A DNA stretch of 64,000 nucleotides from SELP01 sp035969385 (lineage in GTDB: Bacteria > Pseudomonadota > Alphaproteobacteria > Rhodobacterales > Rhodobacteraceae). The notes below the pieces were generated by a model that saw only the letters and a program-made list of their open reading frames with translations, had not been told where the DNA came from and did not search any database. Every line of letters starts with the position of its first letter. The stretch's first letter is position 1. Made by a program: the position numbers and the translations under genes. This document shows positions 59,488-64,000 of the stretch, piece after piece. The stretch covers positions 1 through 64,000 of the forward strand of contig NZ_JAYKKJ010000007.1 in NCBI RefSeq assembly GCF_035969385.1, written 5' to 3'.

Positions 59488-61940
59488 TCGGCAGGCTCCA
59501 CGATTGCGTCGGTTCGGGGCAGAAGGCTTTCGGGATCGTGGGCGGGGGCGCCAAGAATACGACCCTTGCGCGGCTGGCCCGCGATGATCAGGTCAACCTC
59601 TTGCCCCGGAACGTTGGCCGCGGGTTTGACATAGGCAAAGGCCAGGATCTTGCCGACCGTATGCCCATAGGCGACCGAGGCGGTGGAGCCCACGACCTTG
59701 CCGTCAATCAGCACCGGTTCGCCGCCGTGGCCGTCATGCACCCCGTCCGGGTCGATCTCCAGATAGGCGCAGACCCAGCGCAGGGACGTATCCAGCGTCT
59801 TGTCCTTGCCCAGATAGTTCTTGTCGGTCCGGGCAAAGCGCCGCACATCGGCTTCGGCCAAGGTCACCTCGTTCGTCAGTTCGCCCGCGCCCTTGAATGC
59901 CTTTTCCATTCGCAGGCTGTTCATGGCGAAACTGCCGTAGTTGGCGATGCCATGATCCACGCCCGCCGCCCAAAGCGCGTCATAGACGGCCAGCGCCCCG
60001 CCGCGCGGGATGTGCAATTCCCATCCCAATTCGCCTGCATAGGACATGCGGAACGCCCAGAGTTTTACACCCGCGACGGTGATTTCCTGCGCGGTCAGCC
60101 AGCGGAAGCCGGCGTTCGACAGGTCCGCATCGGTGCAGGCCCCCAGCACGTCGCGCGCCCGTGGCCCGTTCAGCGCGATCGCCGCCCAATCGGTGGACAG
60201 GCAGGTGATCGTCACCTCTTCACCCGCGCGGTTCTGGGCAAGGTGATCCAACAGCCGCTGTTCAAAAAAGGCCGCGCAGACAAGGTAATAGCGCCCCTCG
60301 GACAGCTTTACGACGGTGGTTTCCAACTCGATCCGGCCGGCGCGGTTCAGCATATGGGTCAGGGCGATCCCACCGGTTTTTTGTGGCAGCCGGTTGGCGA
60401 CCAGCCGGTCAAGCAGGGCTTCGGCGTCGGGGCCCGAAACCTCGACCTTGGTGAAGGCCGAGATGTCCATGATGCCCACGCCGCCGCGCACCGCGCGGCA
60501 TTCGGCGCCCACCACGTCATGCACCGGGGTACGGGTGAACCCGTAGTAGTCGCGCTGTTCGATCCCGTCCCGCGCAAACCAGCGGGGGCGTTCGTGGCCA
60601 TAGACCTCTTCATAGACCGCGCCCTTTTCCTTCAGCCGGTCATAGAGCGGGGAGGGTTTCACCGGGCGGCCCGCCAGCCGGTTGAAGTGTGGGAAGGGAA
60701 TCTCGTGGCGCAGGCAGTAATCCTCGTGCGCCTTCACCACCTGCCAGTCCTTGGTCGCGTAATTGCCAAAGCGGCGCGGGTCATAGTCCCGCATCGAGAT
60801 GTCGGCGGCCCCATGCACCATCCAGCGGGCCAGCTCGCGGGTCAGGCCCGGGCCCCAGCCGATGCCGATCTGGGTGCCGCAGCAGCACCAGTAGTTCCGC
60901 ACACCCGGCGCCGGGCCGATCAGCGGATTGCCGTCCGGCGGGTGCGAAATCGCGCCGTGTACCTCGCGCTGGATGCCCAGATCGGCGAAGATCGGCATCC
61001 GGTTCAGGCTTTCCTCCAGCCAGGGCATGACCCGGTCGTAGTCCGCGTCGAACAGCCAGTTTTCGTAATCCCACGGGCATTCGTCGTGCCAGACGGAATT
61101 CGGGTTTTCCTTTTCATAGATGCCGATCAGCCCGCGCTTCTGTTCCATCCGGATATAGCCCGACACCTTGCGGTCGTCGCGGATCACCGGCAGTTCGCGG
61201 TCCAGCGCGTCGAATTCCGGCACCGGTTCGGTCACGAAATAGTGGTGCGTCATCGAGGTCATGGGCAGTTGCAGCCCTGACCATTCGCCCATCTGCCGTG
61301 CATAGGTGCCGCCCGCGTTGACCACATGTTCACAGGTGATCGTGCCCTGATCCGTTTCGACCACCCATTCGCCACTGTCGGCCTGGGTGATGTTCGTGGC
61401 GCGGCAACGGCGGATGATCCTCACGCCCTTCTGGCGGGCGCCCGCGGCCATCGCCATGGTCACGTTGGTCGGGTCCACGTGGCCGTCGTCCGGGGTGTGC
61501 AGCGCGCCTAGAACCCCGTCGAGGTTATAGAAAGGGTGCAGTTCGGCGATCTTTTCCGGCCCGACCAGGTCTATGTTGAACCCAAGGCTTCGGCCCACCG
61601 ACAGGGTGTGCCGTAGCCAGTCCATCTCGTCCTCGGTATAGGCCAGCCGGAAGGACCCGCAGCCGTGCCATGTGACCGGCTGCCCGGTCTCGGCCTCCAG
61701 CCCGCCAGAGTAGAGGCCGATGTTGTAGTCCACGCATTTGCCAAGGCTGTAGGAGCTGGTCGAATGGGTAATCTGCCCGGCCGCGTGCCACGTGGACCCG
61801 CTGGTCAGTTCGGCCTTTTCCAGCAGGACGGTATCCGCGCCCCAGCCTTCGTGGCCAAGGTGATAGGCAAGGCCAACCCCCATAACGCCACCGCCGACAA
61901 TGACGACGCGGGCATGGGAGGGCAGGGAGGAAGAGGACAT
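59484..61940 (-). CDS. FAD-dependent N-demethylating dehydrogenase (DMGDH/HpbA-like)
   Basis: An 818-residue two-part flavoprotein. The N-terminal half is a DAO-type FAD domain (VVIVGGGVMGVGLAYHLG near residue 11, EKAELTSGSTWHAAGQ near 42, with WHAAG as in dimethylglycine dehydrogenases). The C-terminal half is a GcvT-like folate-binding domain (IMDISAFTKVEVSG near 478, MSYAGELGWELHI near 640 and VTLAEADVRRF near 700). This build oxidises N-methyl groups and passes the one-carbon unit to tetrahydrofolate. Next to hpbD it probably removes a methyl from (hydroxy)proline betaine products (HpbA-like). The start at 61940 (MSSSSLPSH) excludes a weak upstream extension. Confidence 0.83.
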   Translation of the reverse strand: MSSSSLPSHARVVIVGGGVMGVGLAYHLGHEGWGADTVLLEKAELTSGSTWHAAGQITHSTSSYSLGKCVDYNIGLYSGGLEAETGQPVTWHGCGSFRLAYTEDEMDWLRHTLSVGRSLGFNIDLVGPEKIAELHPFYNLDGVLGALHTPDDGHVDPTNVTMAMAAGARQKGVRIIRRCRATNITQADSGEWVVETDQGTITCEHVVNAGGTYARQMGEWSGLQLPMTSMTHHYFVTEPVPEFDALDRELPVIRDDRKVSGYIRMEQKRGLIGIYEKENPNSVWHDECPWDYENWLFDADYDRVMPWLEESLNRMPIFADLGIQREVHGAISHPPDGNPLIGPAPGVRNYWCCCGTQIGIGWGPGLTRELARWMVHGAADISMRDYDPRRFGNYATKDWQVVKAHEDYCLRHEIPFPHFNRLAGRPVKPSPLYDRLKEKGAVYEEVYGHERPRWFARDGIEQRDYYGFTRTPVHDVVGAECRAVRGGVGIMDISAFTKVEVSGPDAEALLDRLVANRLPQKTGGIALTHMLNRAGRIELETTVVKLSEGRYYLVCAAFFEQRLLDHLAQNRAGEEVTITCLSTDWAAIALNGPRARDVLGACTDADLSNAGFRWLTAQEITVAGVKLWAFRMSYAGELGWELHIPRGGALAVYDALWAAGVDHGIANYGSFAMNSLRMEKAFKGAGELTNEVTLAEADVRRFARTDKNYLGKDKTLDTSLRWVCAYLEIDPDGVHDGHGGEPVLIDGKVVGSTASVAYGHTVGKILAFAYVKPAANVPGQEVDLIIAGQPRKGRILGAPAHDPESLLPRTDAIVEPAE

Positions 61941-61993
61941 GGCGCTCGCTTTCCGATGTGAGACTCGCAATTTCTGCTCGACAGGCTAATCGG

Positions 61994-62037
61994 ACAAATA
62001 TACCATCGTCAATCATGAATGATACAAACATACCATC
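61994..62037. promoter_or_regulatory. 14-base direct repeat at the start of the RpiR-type gene
   Basis: ACAAATATACCATC (61994-62007) and ACAAACATACCATC (62024-62037) differ by one base and are 30 bases apart (about three helical turns). They lie in the divergent gap between the flavoprotein and the regulator and run into the regulator's start. They could be a paired operator; translated, they duplicate the peptide TNIPS. Confidence 0.5.
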
Positions 62038-62905
62038 TGAACCGACAACTGTCCTTGATCGCCTGACCGAGGAATGGGACGCGCTGACGCCCGAGGCGCA
62101 GAAGGCCGCCCGCTACGTTCTGGAAAACCCGCAGGATGTGGGCGTGTCGACCGTGCGCGAGATTGCCGAGGCCGCGAAAGTCAAGCCCAACACGGTGGTC
62201 CGCATGGCCCGGCAGGTGGGCTTTGACGGCTACGAAGATTTCCGCGCCCCCTTCCGCGAGGCGATCCGGCGCGGCGCGGTGACCTTCGAGGATCGGGCCC
62301 GCTGGCTGCAAAGCATCGCCAAAGAGGGCGAGTTGGGCGGGCTGTTCGCCGACATGATCGGCGCGGCCATCCGCAATATCGAGGAAACCTTTTCCGCAAC
62401 CTCTGCCGAGAAACTGCAAGCAGCGGCACAGGCGATCTGGGCCAGTGACAGCACCTATACGCTGGGCGTCGGGGTGAACAACGCCAACGCCCGCAACTTC
62501 ACCTATCTCGCCTCGACCGGCATGGTCCGGTTTCACGCGATCCCCCGGCCGGGCAATTCGGCGGTGGATGACCTTGCCTTTGCCGGGCCAAAGGACGTGC
62601 TGATCGCCATCACCTGCAAACCCTACCGCGCCGAGGTCGTCGCCGCCGTTGAGGTGGCCCGTGAACAGGGGATGACGGTGATCGGGATTTCCGATAGCCC
62701 CGCCTCGCCCATCATCCGCGCTGCCGACCATGGGTTCGTCGTCCGCGCCGACACCCCGCAATTCTTCCCCTCTTCGGTTTCAACCATCGCGCTTCTGGAA
62801 ACGCTCTTGTCCTTTGTGATCGCGGGCGCCTCGGACGAGATCGTTGGCCGGGTGGAACGGTTTCACGCCCGCCGCCACCGGCTGGGCATCTATCACGAGG
62901 ACTGA
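62015..62905 (+). CDS. MurR/RpiR-family transcriptional regulator
   Basis: A 296-residue RpiR-type regulator: an N-terminal helix-turn-helix (TVREIAEAAKVKPNTVVRMARQ near residue 39-60, by its ends TVREIA and VRMARQ) and a SIS sugar-isomerase-like sensor domain (GVGVNNANARNFTYLAS near 150 and VIGISDSPASPII near 224). It is divergent from the five-gene betaine operon and directly upstream of the Rieske gene, with the stop one base before its start codon, and probably controls both. Start codon is not secure: the ATG at 62015 lacks a clear ribosome binding site; a GTG at 61958 in the same frame is the alternative. Confidence 0.8.
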   Translation: MNDTNIPSEPTTVLDRLTEEWDALTPEAQKAARYVLENPQDVGVSTVREIAEAAKVKPNTVVRMARQVGFDGYEDFRAPFREAIRRGAVTFEDRARWLQSIAKEGELGGLFADMIGAAIRNIEETFSATSAEKLQAAAQAIWASDSTYTLGVGVNNANARNFTYLASTGMVRFHAIPRPGNSAVDDLAFAGPKDVLIAITCKPYRAEVVAAVEVAREQGMTVIGISDSPASPIIRAADHGFVVRADTPQFFPSSVSTIALLETLLSFVIAGASDEIVGRVERFHARRHRLGIYHED

Positions 62906-62906
62906 C

Positions 62907-63995
62907 ATGACGGCCCCCCTCATTCATTCGCTGGACGCGCGCTACTACACCGATCCGAAGGTCTACGAATTGGAAAAGGCCGGGCTTCTCGCTCAGACCT
63001 GGCAATTCGCGGGTCACGCCAGCCAGCTGGAAAACCCGGGCGATTATTTCGCCTTCGATCTGGCGGGCGAAAGCCTGTTTTGTATCAAGGGGCGCGATGG
63101 CGAGATCCGCACCTTCTACAACGTCTGCCAGCACCGGGCGCACCAGCTTGTCGAAGGGCAGGGGACGACCCGCGTCGTTGTCTGCCCCTACCACGCCTGG
63201 ACCTATGAACTGACCGGGGAACTGCGGGCCGGCCCCAACCTGAAGGCGGTCGAAGGGTTCGACCGGTCCAGGGTCTGCCTGACCGGCGTGCGGACCGAGG
63301 TTTTCCTGGGCTTCATCTTCGTGAACCTTGATCCCGATGCCAAGCCGATGGACGACTGGTTTCCCAACGTCCGCGCGGAACTGGAAGGGTTCGTGCCGAA
63401 CTGGGCCGATCTGAAGCCGCTGGAATGGGTGGAAATTCCGGAAAACTGCAACTGGAAGGTCTCGGTCGAGAACTACTCGGAATGCTACCACTGCAGCCTC
63501 AATCACCCGACCTTCGCCACCGGGGTGATTAAGCCCGAAACCTATGACATCCAGCCGCAGGGCTATTGCCTGCGCCACACCACCGAATGCAATTCGCTGG
63601 AAAACATGACCTATGACATCGATTCCGGCTTTGAAAACAACGAGAAGTATTCGTCGTGGTTCCTTTGGCCGATGTTCAGTTTTCAGGTCTATCCCGGCAA
63701 TCTTCTGAACACCTATCACTGGCGGGCGGTGGATGCCGATCATGTGGTCGTCTGGCGCGGCTGGTATTCGGTTGGCGGCGAAGACAATGAAACGGTCCGC
63801 CGCATGGCGGTGCAGGACCGCGCCACCACGGTCGAGGAAGACATCCGTCTGGTGGAATCGGTGCAGCGCGGGCTGAAATCGCGCGGCTATGTGCCGGGGC
63901 CGCTGGTGGTCGATCCCGGCTGCGGGGTGAATTCGGAACATTCCATCATGCATCTGCAAAAATGGATGCGCGCGGCGGTGGACGGCGCTGCCTGA
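62907..63995 (+). CDS. Rieske-type oxygenase (betaine demethylase subunit)
   Basis: A 362-residue aromatic-ring-hydroxylating-type oxygenase alpha subunit. The Rieske cluster is C-x-H in YNVCQHRAHQLVEG near residue 73 and C-x2-H in VVCPYHAWTY near 93. The mononuclear iron site is in YSECYHCSLNHP near residue 193, with a later acid near VEEDIR. It is related to proline/glycine betaine demethylases and the HpbB-type enzymes, so it should remove the first methyl group from a betaine. Its electron-donating reductase is not in the window and may follow immediately; the gene ends five bases before the window edge. Confidence 0.85.
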   Translation: MTAPLIHSLDARYYTDPKVYELEKAGLLAQTWQFAGHASQLENPGDYFAFDLAGESLFCIKGRDGEIRTFYNVCQHRAHQLVEGQGTTRVVVCPYHAWTYELTGELRAGPNLKAVEGFDRSRVCLTGVRTEVFLGFIFVNLDPDAKPMDDWFPNVRAELEGFVPNWADLKPLEWVEIPENCNWKVSVENYSECYHCSLNHPTFATGVIKPETYDIQPQGYCLRHTTECNSLENMTYDIDSGFENNEKYSSWFLWPMFSFQVYPGNLLNTYHWRAVDADHVVVWRGWYSVGGEDNETVRRMAVQDRATTVEEDIRLVESVQRGLKSRGYVPGPLVVDPGCGVNSEHSIMHLQKWMRAAVDGAA

Positions 63996-64000
63996 CGGCC

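Overview
The window looks like chromosomal DNA of a marine-type alphaproteobacterium of the order Rhodobacterales (roseobacter group). The support is high G+C with short, often 4-base-overlapping operons, an alr-mlaE-mlaF arrangement, a roseobacter-style dihydroxypropanesulfonate/sulfolactate locus, a TauABC-like transporter and an HpbD-like betaine epimerase locus. I see no prophage, insertion sequence with a transposase, CRISPR array, rRNA or replication origin. The genus cannot be fixed from this window alone.

Layout. 1-2.1 kb: a damaged lipoprotein-like frame, thyX and an A+T-richer orphan gene coupled to thyX. 2.3-7.6 kb: non-phosphorylative pentose/galactose oxidation (sugar 1-dehydrogenase, arabonate-type dehydratase), a divergent LysR regulator and a xylulokinase. 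7.8-11.7 kb: pyrC, pyrE and dnaB. 11.7-12.7 kb: a two-gene unit with an ArsR-like regulator that lacks the front of its DNA-binding domain. 12.8-16.7 kb: alr-mlaE-mlaF and three small membrane proteins. 16.98-22.5 kb: radA, cvpA, purF, gltX and a zinc peptidase. 22.6-26.4 kb: ordinary accessory metabolism genes.

26.4-42.4 kb is a sulfonate island. A LacI regulator faces a TRAP importer preceded by a 59-residue membrane protein; the gap carries two near-identical 18-bp palindromes. HpsN, HpsO and HpsP homologues follow, predicted to convert 2,3-dihydroxypropane-1-sulfonate to (R)-sulfolactate. A divergent GntR regulator then faces suyAB (sulfolactate to pyruvate plus sulfite), a ComC-like dehydrogenase and a YeiH-type anion exporter. 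A perfect 14-bp palindrome lies on the suyA promoter. A TauABC-like ABC importer closes the island; its permease has an unusual N-terminal extension.

42.4-54.8 kb: nadE, a secreted protein of about 19 MORN repeats, an A+T-richer HNH-type gene without a normal start codon, a YHS protein, and the minus-strand his genes (hisB, hisH, an ATP-pyrophosphatase, hisA, hisF, an orphan, hisE) broken by one plus-strand gene. Two identical tRNA-Gly genes follow. 54.9-64.0 kb: a betaine/hydroxyproline catabolic locus of five tightly coupled minus-strand genes (FAD demethylase, dehydrogenase, hpbD, a second enolase-superfamily enzyme, class III aminotransferase), with a divergent RpiR regulator and a Rieske oxygenase that runs to the window edge.

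Two repeat families lie between genes. One is a pair of about 190-bp elements in opposite orientation, with palindromic ends (16.7 and 48.2 kb). The other is a set of G+C-rich nested hairpins at 2.2, 9.9, 20.6 and 34.1 kb. They and the two orphan A+T-richer genes are the parts least explained by known systems.
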